The position numbers and the translations under genes were made by a program. Source: a bacterium (GTDB lineage: Bacteria; Acidobacteriota; Thermoanaerobaculia; Multivoradales; J023). From it: 44,752 bases of DNA. The notes under the pieces were generated by a model. The model had not been told where the DNA came from. It saw only the letters and a program-made list of their open reading frames with translations, and did not search any database. Where the stretch lies: NCBI GenBank assembly GCA_024226315.1, contig JAAELT010000632.1, positions 1-44,752 on the forward strand, in the 5' to 3' direction. Positions 23,658 to 32,564 of this stretch are shown here, in pieces; position 1 is the first letter of the stretch; each line of letters opens with the position of its first letter.

Positions 23658-26656
23658 ACAATAAAAGAGCGCTTCTCCTCCTCCTCCTACTAACCTTACC
23701 AAGTTACGACGCGGGAGCGGGCGAAGGCTACCTGAACCTCCATATCCGAGACACATCCGGGATGTCTCTCAAGGGAATCGAAATCGAGCCCGCAAACGGT
23801 GGCGTTCCGGCTCGCACGAACAGGGGTGGCAAGGCGCGCCTCAAGTTGTCGCCGGGAACGCGTGAAGGACAACTGATCCCCCTTCGTTTGCGCCAGAATG
23901 CATCAGATTGGGTCTTTATTAGCCCTTGGGATGGATGGATTCGGGTGCCACCATTCGACGAAAGGCCGACCAGCTTTGTCTCGATTATCCTTGGCCGACG
24001 CCAAGACCGAAGCCTCCTGGAAAGCGGCGACACGCTGGTTGCGATAACGTCTCGGATACTTACAGAGTCGGACCAACGCAAGCAGCAGGAAATCGACATT
24101 GCCTCTAACACACGGCGAACGACGGTATTGGAAGAAATAGCGCTGGAGCTCGGACTCAGCGCGAGAGACATAGATCGCGCAATTCGGACCCAAGCCGACC
24201 GCTCCGGCGACCCGCTTGAGAGAGGCCTTGCGGCTCTCTATGAGAAGAAATATTCCTTGGCAGCCACTCTCCTTGAAAAATCCCTCGAAAGCGCTCAAGA
24301 AAAGAAGAGAATTCTAGACGACGACATCGTAGAATCCGCTCGCTATTTGGGCCAAGCACTTCGAGAACTAGGGAAATATCCACAGTCGGTCGCTGCATTC
24401 AAAGAGGCACTTATATTGAGGCCATCCGACCCCGAACTACTCAACGAGTTTGGCTATTCACTAATCAGAAACGGAGAGTACTCCCGGGCAGAGGGTACGC
24501 TCCGCCGCTCAGTGGAAATCTTGAAAAGTTCCATCGGAAGTCGGCACCCATTGACGCTTGCTGCGACGAACAATCTAGCTGAAGCTCTGCGCGGATCGGG
24601 AGATCTAGCGGCCGCAAGAGACCTACATAAACAGGTTCTTTCCGCAAGAAGGGAGATTCTGGGACAGGAACATCCCTCAACTTTGAGAACGATGCGAGGT
24701 TTGTCCACGACTCTTGTTCTTCAACAGGATTTCCAGGCTGCCCAGCAGCTTCTCGACCAGATGCTGGAGATCACGGAACGTGCCTCCCGCAGAAGCCCTT
24801 ACGCCGTATTCACTCCAAGAACGAATCTGGCCGTGGCCCCGATACAGCAAGGGAATGCCGAGGGTGCCGAAGAGGAAAGAGAAACTCTGCGCAAGCGCTG
24901 GCTTGATGATCGAGACGAGGATAAGAAGCTTGACATCTTCTTCGAAGACCAGGGAGATCTGGCACAGGTTCGCGATTACCTATACAGAGAAACGATCTCT
25001 TCCCGCCAAGACCTTTCGGCAGCGGTTGAGATTGGGGAAAACGTGCTCGGCATTAGCAGTTCGATGAGCGGATCAAGTGCCCTCACCATGGTCAACCTCG
25101 CTAATCTTCTCGCCCTGAAAGGCGACTTCACAGGAGCACGCCGCCTTTATAGCAAGGCGCTAGAAGACAGCTGCTATTGCCTTGATACGAAGAAAAGACT
25201 GAGTGTGAAAAGCAATCTCGCAGAGACTATTCGGTTTCAGGGAGATCTAGCGGGTGCCCGAGCGATCCACGAGGAAGTTCTTGAAGAACGCCGGCGCGAG
25301 CTTGGCCCCGACCACCCGAGCACCTTAGACTCGATGAACAACCTAGCTGAGACTATTCGCGCCCAAGGAGACTTGCGGAAGGCGCGAGAAATCTTCGAGA
25401 AGGTCTTGGAAGATAGAAGACGGACACTCGGCGCTGTACACCCAGACACCTTGACCTCTATGAACAACCTGGCTGAAACCAAACGAGACTTGGGAGACTT
25501 ACGGGGTGCGCATGATCTGCACGAAAGAACGTTGGCGATTCGTGGTGAGGTACTTGGAGTGGCTCACCCCGATACTCTAGATTCTGGGAACAACTTCGCA
25601 GAGACTGTCAGGGCACAAGGGGAACTCTGGCTAGCACTTGAAATGCATAATAACACCCTATCGACTCGGCTAAGAGTTCTTGGCACTAAGCATCCAGACA
25701 CTCTGAAATCACGACACAATCTCGCAGAAGTGCTGCGAGAACTTGGCGATCTGGAGCAGGCACGCAGACTTCACGAGAGTGTCTTGGTTGACCGAGGGCT
25801 GGCCCTGGGTACTGGCAAACGAAGCGATTCTGCTGAAGTAATTGAACTCGCGGAAAGAAGGTTGGAGCGTGGCCCTTGGCATGCGGGTCCTAAGGTGCAA
25901 GATGACGAGAGCCGGAGCCAAATTACAGGAGGGGAGCATCCCGATACGCTAAGCTCCATGAGCAGTTTCGCTGAGACGATACGGGAGCAGGGCGAGGTCT
26001 CGGCCGCCCGCAGGTTACATGAGGAGGTGCTAAGGAAGCGGGCAGCAATACTGGGCCCAGAGCATCCAGATGTCTCATCATCGATGAACGATCTGGCAGA
26101 AACCTTACGAATGCAGGGTGATTTAGCGGCCGCACACCAGCTACATCAAGACACACTCAATCTGCGCCGGAATATACTAGGAGTGGAGCATCCAGATACT
26201 TTGTCCTCTATGGCGAATCTTGCAGATACCATCCGTGAAGAGGGCGACCTGCGCACTGCGAGAAGGTTACAGGAGCAGGTCTTGGGCAGCCGGCGGCGGT
26301 TACTAGGTTCGGAGCATCCTGGCACCCTAAAAACTATGAATGACCTGGCTGTAACTCTTAGGGAGCTAGGAGAGCTGTCGGCTTCTCGTAAGCTTGGCGA
26401 GGTAGTGGTGCGTGCCCAGAGGCGGCGGTTTGGGGAGCAGTTTCCTGGAACAATAGTCAGCAGCTGGAACCTTTTCCTTGCATGCGAACTGATAGAAGAC
26501 AACTCTTCAGCCGCCAGGATACTCGAGACCCTTTGTGGGAGTATAGAGCGAAGCGGTCCGCCTCTTCCTGCTTCGCAGCAAAAAGTACACGCGGATATCG
26601 CGCGCCGGTGCGACGCGCTCGGCCGCTCAGCGCCGAAGTTCGGCAGTGGGTTGTGA
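23654..26656 (+). CDS. Secreted kinesin-light-chain TPR protein, partner of the transmembrane TIR protein
   Basis: A 1000-residue protein. A signal peptide (about 1-22, ALLLLLLLTLPSYDAGAG) is followed by a carboxypeptidase-regulatory-like beta domain (25-115, LNLHIRDTSGMSLKGIEIEP), which matches in type the ectodomains of the gene before it. After a linker come ordinary TPRs (about 200-280) and then at least ten 42-residue repeats of the form 'LG.eHPdTL.SMNNLAET.R.qGDL..Ar.LHe.vL..RR'. Two repeats are irregular near 25.8 kb. The 4-base overlap with the TIR gene shows coupled translation and probably a complex. The protein is likely periplasmic, so the repeats would sense an envelope ligand. 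Base composition is lower in GC than the trb genes. Confidence 0.88.
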   Translation: MNNKRALLLLLLLTLPSYDAGAGEGYLNLHIRDTSGMSLKGIEIEPANGGVPARTNRGGKARLKLSPGTREGQLIPLRLRQNASDWVFISPWDGWIRVPPFDERPTSFVSIILGRRQDRSLLESGDTLVAITSRILTESDQRKQQEIDIASNTRRTTVLEEIALELGLSARDIDRAIRTQADRSGDPLERGLAALYEKKYSLAATLLEKSLESAQEKKRILDDDIVESARYLGQALRELGKYPQSVAAFKEALILRPSDPELLNEFGYSLIRNGEYSRAEGTLRRSVEILKSSIGSRHPLTLAATNNLAEALRGSGDLAAARDLHKQVLSARREILGQEHPSTLRTMRGLSTTLVLQQDFQAAQQLLDQMLEITERASRRSPYAVFTPRTNLAVAPIQQGNAEGAEEERETLRKRWLDDRDEDKKLDIFFEDQGDLAQVRDYLYRETISSRQDLSAAVEIGENVLGISSSMSGSSALTMVNLANLLALKGDFTGARRLYSKALEDSCYCLDTKKRLSVKSNLAETIRFQGDLAGARAIHEEVLEERRRELGPDHPSTLDSMNNLAETIRAQGDLRKAREIFEKVLEDRRRTLGAVHPDTLTSMNNLAETKRDLGDLRGAHDLHERTLAIRGEVLGVAHPDTLDSGNNFAETVRAQGELWLALEMHNNTLSTRLRVLGTKHPDTLKSRHNLAEVLRELGDLEQARRLHESVLVDRGLALGTGKRSDSAEVIELAERRLERGPWHAGPKVQDDESRSQITGGEHPDTLSSMSSFAETIREQGEVSAARRLHEEVLRKRAAILGPEHPDVSSSMNDLAETLRMQGDLAAAHQLHQDTLNLRRNILGVEHPDTLSSMANLADTIREEGDLRTARRLQEQVLGSRRRLLGSEHPGTLKTMNDLAVTLRELGELSASRKLGEVVVRAQRRRFGEQFPGTIVSSWNLFLACELIEDNSSAARILETLCGSIERSGPPLPASQQKVHADIARRCDALGRSAPKFGSGL

Positions 26657-26954
26657 TTGTGTGGCGGGGTCCTAGAAAAGGCGGGGCGTGTAACCGGGTC
26701 TCAGTGTGGATTCTCGCCCCTCCGACGATCTTAGGCTAACAGACCGTCTATAATACACTTCTGTCCTGCCTGGCGCAGCGGTCGCTACGTCAACTTCCTG
26801 TTGTGGAATTCTCTCCTTCGGTGACCGGACGTTGCTCGTCCGAGACACCGGCCGGCAGCTGCAATGGCCGCGCTCGCTCCACAGGTCAGGGGGCGGCAGC
26901 CGTCGATCCTCGGCAGTTTCAGCAGCACAAAGAGGCGCCCTATTCTACAAGCGA
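26657..26954. other. Convergent gap between the TPR and SIR2 genes
   Basis: 298 bases between two convergent gene ends. A TATAAT at 26749-26754 has no convincing -35 box and no gene behind it. No clear hairpin-plus-T terminator was found; nothing else is visible. Confidence 0.4.
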
Positions 26955-29900
26955 CTACGAACTAGCTCCGGTCCGGAAAGAGCTACTCGAAGCACCTAGT
27001 TCAAGAGCCTTGTTGACTATTTCGTCCACTAGGCCACGTGAAGCTCCGGCATTTCGAAGATTCTCAACAATCTTGCGAACATCGTCCAAGATCCAACATT
27101 CCTCGCGTCGCTGCCCGCTCAGTAGATGTGAGGTGAACCGGCCGATTGCATTGGGGTGCTCATATAGATGCGCAGCATCCAGGAGTCGATGAAAGACGTC
27201 CATGTGAGCATCGTAAGGTGCTGGCCCTTGAACAAACCTATCGACAAAATCCGGGACAGCCTCGTGAAGATAGGGGCACCATGAAGCAACTGCAGACCAC
27301 TCGCCTTCCCCGATCATTCCGGCTGTAAGCCGTGCGTCGAGATACCCAGACAGGAGCCGAGCCCAGAGCGCGTCGCCCGTTTCTACTCCCTCTTTATCGA
27401 GTGCGTCCCAAAGTTCCGAAAGAATTTGCTGCATCTGCCAGGCAAAGTGCTGGCGATCGTCGCCTGTGGTCCTTCGAAGGTACTCCTTGAACCACTCCTC
27501 CCTGACTGGCGTGTCCGTAGCGCGGAATGCGATGATCGCTACGTATTCGCTTGCCCTCTCGCGGATCCTGTCAGGTAGCTCGTCAAGATGGAGAAAAAGC
27601 TGCGGGAAAAGCGGCAGCACACCTTCCACAGTGAGTGGTGAAAGCTTACCCCAGTAGAGAAATCCTACCCAGAGGCTCGCAGCCATTTCAGAGTCTTTCT
27701 CCCAGTCGAAATGTGGGAGCAGTTGCGTGGTTGCCCACGCTTGGTTCGCATAGAGCATGAAGTGCAGCTGGCTTGCCAGCACGACGAGGCCATGGGCCCT
27801 CCCAGCCCTGGCATCGTCAACAAATGCGTCGAACAGCACCCAAAGCTCTGGGAAGTCTTCCGGGCTACTACAGTCGAGCTTTAGTGCGCGAGAAAGGGCG
27901 CGGACCCCAAAGAGCGCCAATTGGCCACTCGGGTGACTTACCGCCAACTGGAGCGAGTCAGTTGGGCTTAAGACACCTGCATCGACGGCGCTAAGGTTTC
28001 TGTGTAGCTCAAGCGCCAGGCGCACTGTCTGCTGGATCGTATTACAATCTAGCCCACTCACCTCAGACTCAAAACGACGCTTCAAGAGCTCGACAACGTC
28101 TCTCTGCGCCGGATCCGAAGGCATGCCGGCCCTCACTAGGTCCAACACGGTGGTCCAGTCGGCGGCCTCGAGGTCAGACTCTTGCCATCCTCGAATAAGT
28201 GAGTGTTGGAGGTCCCGGCCTCCTCTGTCTTCATCTTGACTCAGGAGGTACTCGCCTTGGCGAAGACTCCACGCAAAGTCCTGCTTTACTGCTTTCTCGA
28301 AAACTCGGCAAAATCCCCCGGGCAGGTCGCGTATGCCATGTCTATCGTCTTCGACAAGCAGCTGGTAGCGTGCAAGTGTCCCTTCCGGTGTTAAATCGAG
28401 CATTTCGTTGGTTGAAACGGGTTCGGCCGGAGTCCGATAACCCCCTTCGCCGATGTAGTGAGTTAGATCCGGTCGTTCTTCCACGACGAACTTCGGATGT
28501 TGACGCCGAACTTCTTCGAGCTCTGCCTCGACGAGCTTGCATTCTGGATCGGCACCGTTCAGCCAAGAGAGAAAAGTGAACCAGTTGTATGTCTCGCGCT
28601 TGTGGGCGCGCTCTTGATCATCAGCTGTCTTGTCGGCGTACTCCGCAGCGAGCAGTTGTCGTTTGGATTTCAATAAACGTCTACGCCACGGCTGCTTCAA
28701 ATTCGGGTACAAATCCTGCACGAGGAGAAAAGTCTCGTGATGAAGCTGGTGGTTGTTGATTCGGCCATCGCCAAGGAGATATTGCCCCTTCTGCGTTGCG
28801 GAAAGCGAGGGGTGAAGACGCGCTCCGTAAAGCGCAAGCCGCTGCAGGAGAGTCGCATCGCTTCTCAACCAAGATTCGATGACTGCACGGCCATCCCTCG
28901 GCTGCTCGACCACCGTCCACGCGAGAGCGTCTCGGCCTGCTTCTACGAGGAAGTCGATTGCGCCCTTCATATACCTAGCCTGGTCTGACTCTTCGATCGT
29001 CGTGCGATGGTATGATTGTGGGTCGAAATCAGAGGTCGCCTGCCCGACTGCGTGCAGGAGCCTGTAGCTGCGCTCGAACTGGATCCGCACGAGAGCCAGA
29101 ATAGGCCCTGCGAACTGGTTAAGGTTCGGCAAGATCGCGTTTTTCCACGCGCGTCGTAACCCGCGAGAGTTCTTCGGCATTCGATAGAAAAGCTCGCTGT
29201 TCCACGGCGTGGGCTTGTCTTGAAGATGGAGATACCGGTCGGCTGTGACTAGGTGCGGCTCAGTAAGTGCATCAAAAAGCTCGAGAATGAGTTCTCCCGC
29301 CGAGGGATTGAGGGACTCAACGAGATAATCGAGCATGTCCCAAGTCCAGCCGGGCTCAGCGTGTAGGCGGAGTATCGCGACCCACTGTACAAGTCTGCGA
29401 TACTCGTCTTCTGTGAGCTCGCCCTCGCGCTTCTTTACCGAAACCCAGACTCGGTGGGCGATCGTGTGCCAGGCCAGATAAGTGCACTTCTCCTGGGTAT
29501 GCTTATGAAGCACAGTAATCGCCGCGTCACCGCGATCAGTCAATGGGCTCTCGGCGAACCAGTTCACCGTCTCCCGGTCCTTCGAAGCAGGTGCGAAGAG
29601 AGGAGCAAGCAGATCATTGTTGTCCGCCCAGTCTAGCCATTCAGGGCCATTTACCTGGTTGAAAAGGAAGTGGCGATAGTTCTCGTGATGTGCGATCCAC
29701 AGCAGCTGATCGTTTTCATGCGGTGTCAGGAGCTCGCGTGGTCGCGCAACTATTTCGCGCACCTCAGCTTCATGGTCTTGTGCCGATAAGCTTCCAAGCC
29801 TCATCCACTGTGCAAGTGCGACTTGGATCTCGTGATGTTCTCCGCGAGGATACTCTAGGGGCTTGATACCCAGGAACGCCCAGCGGTCGGCGTCCCCCGC

Positions 29901-30578
29901 CTCTACTATAGTTGCGCGGAGACGTTGTGTTTCTGGAGGAAGGCCGCGAGCTAGATAGTTGAGGATTGTGTCGGAGTGGCTGTATCCGATAAATAGCACA
30001 TCGTACGATTGAAAGAGTTCCGTGAGGAATCGACGCGCCCAGCCTTCGGTGAGGTAGGCTCGGCCAAAATCTCTGTCGGTGAGCACCATTCTTGATGGAT
30101 CTGGTCTCAGACGACCGTGAAGATAGGCAATGCCCCGAAAGTCGCTCCCAATCGGCAGGGCTGGCGCAGTGAATATTTCGCAGTTCTCTGCAGAGTCTTC
30201 GAACGTATCTTTGAGCGCGGTCTCCAGGTGCAAATCAAAATTCGTGGTGACTATTCTTACTCTTTGAGGGTTGTTGAAGAACTCGACGATTAGCCGATGG
30301 AGCTTGTTCGGTCTCGAGTTTGACCGAGCGAGTATATGTGCTGCGCGTCGGTGTACTTTGACCTTTCCATCTAGTTCAACTCTGCCAAGAAACCGTTCGA
30401 TGGGTTCGTTGTCCTGGCGCTCTAGACTATTGTCTGCGATTCGAGTCGCCAAGACGTCGAAGAGTGGCAGACCTGAAGGCGGATCGACAGACACGCCAGC
30501 GCCAACAAACAACACCAGGCGATCGGTCTCAAGAGAGTTGATCAACTCCCAGTCAATTTCAATTGTGCCGAATCTCAT
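26955..30578 (-). CDS. SIR2-domain NADase with long helical-repeat C-terminus (DSR-like)
   Basis: From ATG 30578 the product has 1207 residues; the open frame reaches further upstream without similarity. Residues about 8-270 are a SIR2-like Rossmann domain: VLFVGAGVS (22-30), TTNFD (111-115, catalytic-type N113), YLHG with catalytic-type H154, and FIGYSHSDT (196-204). No zinc-binding cysteine cluster is evident, as usual for SIR2 NADases rather than deacetylases. The remaining 900 residues are helices without other catalytic motifs. Large SIR2-plus-repeat proteins such as DSR1/DSR2 are antiphage NAD+-depleting effectors triggered by phage tail or other proteins. No partner gene is adjacent on the same strand. 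Assignment as DSR-like rests on length and domain order. Confidence 0.85.
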   Translation of the reverse strand: MRFGTIEIDWELINSLETDRLVLFVGAGVSVDPPSGLPLFDVLATRIADNSLERQDNEPIERFLGRVELDGKVKVHRRAAHILARSNSRPNKLHRLIVEFFNNPQRVRIVTTNFDLHLETALKDTFEDSAENCEIFTAPALPIGSDFRGIAYLHGRLRPDPSRMVLTDRDFGRAYLTEGWARRFLTELFQSYDVLFIGYSHSDTILNYLARGLPPETQRLRATIVEAGDADRWAFLGIKPLEYPRGEHHEIQVALAQWMRLGSLSAQDHEAEVREIVARPRELLTPHENDQLLWIAHHENYRHFLFNQVNGPEWLDWADNNDLLAPLFAPASKDRETVNWFAESPLTDRGDAAITVLHKHTQEKCTYLAWHTIAHRVWVSVKKREGELTEDEYRRLVQWVAILRLHAEPGWTWDMLDYLVESLNPSAGELILELFDALTEPHLVTADRYLHLQDKPTPWNSELFYRMPKNSRGLRRAWKNAILPNLNQFAGPILALVRIQFERSYRLLHAVGQATSDFDPQSYHRTTIEESDQARYMKGAIDFLVEAGRDALAWTVVEQPRDGRAVIESWLRSDATLLQRLALYGARLHPSLSATQKGQYLLGDGRINNHQLHHETFLLVQDLYPNLKQPWRRRLLKSKRQLLAAEYADKTADDQERAHKRETYNWFTFLSWLNGADPECKLVEAELEEVRRQHPKFVVEERPDLTHYIGEGGYRTPAEPVSTNEMLDLTPEGTLARYQLLVEDDRHGIRDLPGGFCRVFEKAVKQDFAWSLRQGEYLLSQDEDRGGRDLQHSLIRGWQESDLEAADWTTVLDLVRAGMPSDPAQRDVVELLKRRFESEVSGLDCNTIQQTVRLALELHRNLSAVDAGVLSPTDSLQLAVSHPSGQLALFGVRALSRALKLDCSSPEDFPELWVLFDAFVDDARAGRAHGLVVLASQLHFMLYANQAWATTQLLPHFDWEKDSEMAASLWVGFLYWGKLSPLTVEGVLPLFPQLFLHLDELPDRIRERASEYVAIIAFRATDTPVREEWFKEYLRRTTGDDRQHFAWQMQQILSELWDALDKEGVETGDALWARLLSGYLDARLTAGMIGEGEWSAVASWCPYLHEAVPDFVDRFVQGPAPYDAHMDVFHRLLDAAHLYEHPNAIGRFTSHLLSGQRREECWILDDVRKIVENLRNAGASRGLVDEIVNKALELGASSSSFRTGASS

Positions 30579-31003
30579 TGGTAAGCTCGCCTTCCAATTG
30601 TTCTCTTCAGTCAAGTTGCACGGGATGAATATCCGTTGAGCGTCGAGCACCCCGCAAGCTCGTTGATTCCACCGAATGCGATCAACGTCGGTCCGGGCTC
30701 TCTGCCCTCGATCCGGCCACCGGCAGCAAGCCAATTGCGGCGGCGGGCTCAGGCTGAGCCTGGTGGGGCGCCACGTCACTCCCGCCGAAGCTACTTAGTT
30801 AGTCCTCCGATGACTTAATTGCGGCTCATAGATCATAGCGGTTGCGCGGCATCTTGGCGATGCTGACCGAGCCGAGAAGCTACCAGGGTGCTCAACTCCC
30901 CGCCGGCTTCCTGCGCCGTGTTCTGGGGAGTCACTGCCTTAAGGAACTCGGTACCAGGAAGGAGTGCGCTGCGCCGGACATGCCCCACAAGTCTAGTCTG
31001 TCA
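30579..31003. other. Upstream region of the SIR2 gene
   Basis: 425 bases between the SIR2 start and the end of the broken HNH gene. No supported coding sequence, RNA or repeat is visible. The SIR2 promoter should lie here. Confidence 0.4.
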
Positions 31004-31391
31004 CTAGACCAGGCGACTCCAGAGGACCTCGTAGCCCTCGGCAAGGTTACCAAGATCGACTCCCTTCTCGGCCTCGAAGGTGCGCCGACCGGTATCGTGC
31101 AGGCGCCGATGGCACCCCCTGCACTGCGGGATCAGGTCTTCTGCCGTCCCGCCGGCTCCGCGGCTCTTCACATGACGGAAGTCTGCGGCGCCCCGCACGT
31201 CGCACACGGCAGGCTGCGGATCCACTCTGCCTTGGGGCAAACTGCCGTTCCAGCAGGCGTGTCAACCGTTCCTCGTTCCGGGCCGGTAGGGGACGGCGCC
31301 TGCTCGAAAGAGCGGTGCTGCGCGACCGCGGAATGAGAGCAGAGCGCCTCAAGAGCGGGGACTTTCGCTCCAGACATGCCGTGCGCTTCAA
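31004..31391 (-). pseudogene. Frameshifted HNH endonuclease gene
   Basis: Three overlapping frames together spell a typical plasmid or phage HNH protein. Frame one: MKRTACLERKSPLLRRSALI... to LLERQF. Frame two: CPKAEWIRSLPCATCGAPQT (zinc-type CxxC). Frame three: DFRHVKSRGAGGTAEDLIPQ, CRGCHRRLH and LAEGYEVLW. The order CxxC, HVKSRGAGG, CRGCH matches the ββα-metal fold. Two shifts, near 31240 and near 31175, destroy the gene. The next gene upstream is the short recombinase. Confidence 0.7.
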
Positions 31392-31437
31392 GATGGCTGC
31401 CGCTTCGAAGCCCAGTGCCGCCGAATCTCGGACCCCT

Positions 31438-32043
31438 CTACCAATCCAGGTCCCTCACCCCGGCCACGTGCTCCCCGGCTCCGAGTCCGCGGAGGTACTC
31501 GTCCGTTGTCGCGAGATTCCGATGCCCGAGCTGCCTCTGAATGTGCGGCAGCGGGACACCCCTCCTGAGCAGATGCACGGCGTGGGAATGCCGCAGGCCA
31601 TGAGGATGGATGCGCTTCTGGAGCGGAGTCCTTCCTGCGAGCCGGTGGAGCATGAGCTGAACGTACCTCGGCGACAGAGTCTTCACACGTGGCTCGCCAT
31701 TCGCCTTCGAGAACGTGCAGAAGACCGGCTGGCGGCCGTTGATCCCGAGGCGCACGCGCGCATCCATCCACCGCGACACGTGAGCCTGGGCATGAGCGTT
31801 GATTCCGACGACCCGCTGCCGGCCCCCCTTGCCGTAGCGGACGTTGATCTCGCCCGTCTTAAGGTCGATGTCACGGGGCAGGAGGGCGAGTGCCTCGGCC
31901 AGACGGATCCCGGAGAAGTAGAGGACGGCGATGAGCGCACGGTTCCTGATCCCGCTGGGCGCGCGGTTGCTGGCGGTGGCGATCAAAGCCTGGACATCGT
32001 CGGGCGTCAGGATATCGATGGGACGTCGTCGCTGGCGGGACAT
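31438..32043 (-). CDS. Short tyrosine recombinase (catalytic domain only)
   Basis: From ATG 32043 the product has 201 residues. All catalytic positions are present: R47 (SGIRLAEAL), K72 (YGKGGRQR), H148 and R151 (HPHGLRHSHA), H174 (LGHRNLATT) and nucleophile Y183. The N-terminal core-binding (SAM-like) domain of typical 300-residue integrases is absent. A TTG at 32127 would add 28 residues with no domain, so the ATG is preferred. Candidate jobs are dimer resolution of a plasmid or integration/excision of an element; no attachment site was identified. It follows the HTH gene by about 50 bases and precedes the broken HNH gene. Confidence 0.85.
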   Translation of the reverse strand: MSRQRRRPIDILTPDDVQALIATASNRAPSGIRNRALIAVLYFSGIRLAEALALLPRDIDLKTGEINVRYGKGGRQRVVGINAHAQAHVSRWMDARVRLGINGRQPVFCTFSKANGEPRVKTLSPRYVQLMLHRLAGRTPLQKRIHPHGLRHSHAVHLLRRGVPLPHIQRQLGHRNLATTDEYLRGLGAGEHVAGVRDLDW

Positions 32044-32095
32044 GGCGAGGTCTCTCACGAGCGATTGCGGTTCCCGATCACCGATCTCGCCCGTC

Positions 32096-32506
32096 TCAAC
32101 CAGGATCCTCGCCGGAGGCAGAAGCAAGATCCTCGGCGGTGATGAGCTCCTTCTCGATCAGACAGTCGGCCAGACGGTGCACCAGGGCCCTGAGGTCCCG
32201 TAGCCCCTGCGAAGATGCGACGGGGGCTTCAACCGCGCCGGGCGTTGGTGCAAGGTGCTCTGCTCCGTACGGTCGTGCCAAATACAGCTCGGCGAAGAAC
32301 TCCGCGGGATGGATGCCGATGACTCCGAGGATGAGCAAGACTTGCTCCATCCGCAGGCACTTCTGCCGAGTCAAGAGCTGGCTGATGTAGCTGCGGCCCC
32401 AGCCGAGCTCTGCCTGCACGCTCAGCTGGGTGTAGCCGCGCTCCCGGATCTTGTTGCGGAGAAGCGTCAGCACGCGTTCCAGTTCGCGATCGATGGTGTC
32501 CATCAT
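32096..32506 (-). CDS. Helix-turn-helix (XRE-like) regulator
   Basis: A 136-residue protein with an XRE-type HTH near residues 15-75 (LLRNKIRERGYTQLSVQAEL, then SYISQLLTRQKCLRMEQVLL). The C-terminal half is unlike known domains and helical, with a proline/alanine-rich linker. TAGGAGG lies just before two adjacent ATGs (32506 and 32503); the second has the better spacing. It sits between the BID-like gene and the recombinase, so it may control the recombinase or repress its own promoter. Confidence 0.8.
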   Translation of the reverse strand: MMDTIDRELERVLTLLRNKIRERGYTQLSVQAELGWGRSYISQLLTRQKCLRMEQVLLILGVIGIHPAEFFAELYLARPYGAEHLAPTPGAVEAPVASSQGLRDLRALVHRLADCLIEKELITAEDLASASGEDPG

Positions 32507-32564
32507 GGGCCTCCTACAGTTGTTCGGTCGAGTCGAGATTCGGGCAAGCTCTCGCGCTGCTCCC

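Noticed and set aside
24500..26450. DNA repeats in the TPR genes as CRISPR or satellite repeats
   Set aside because: The period is 126 bases (42 codons) with degenerate copies, exactly the protein repeat; there are no spacers.
26749..26754. TATAAT as a promoter
   Set aside because: No suitable -35 box, and neither neighbouring gene begins there.
30579..30779. N-terminal extension of the SIR2 protein
   Set aside because: No similarity, and SIR2 domain starts normally from ATG 30578.
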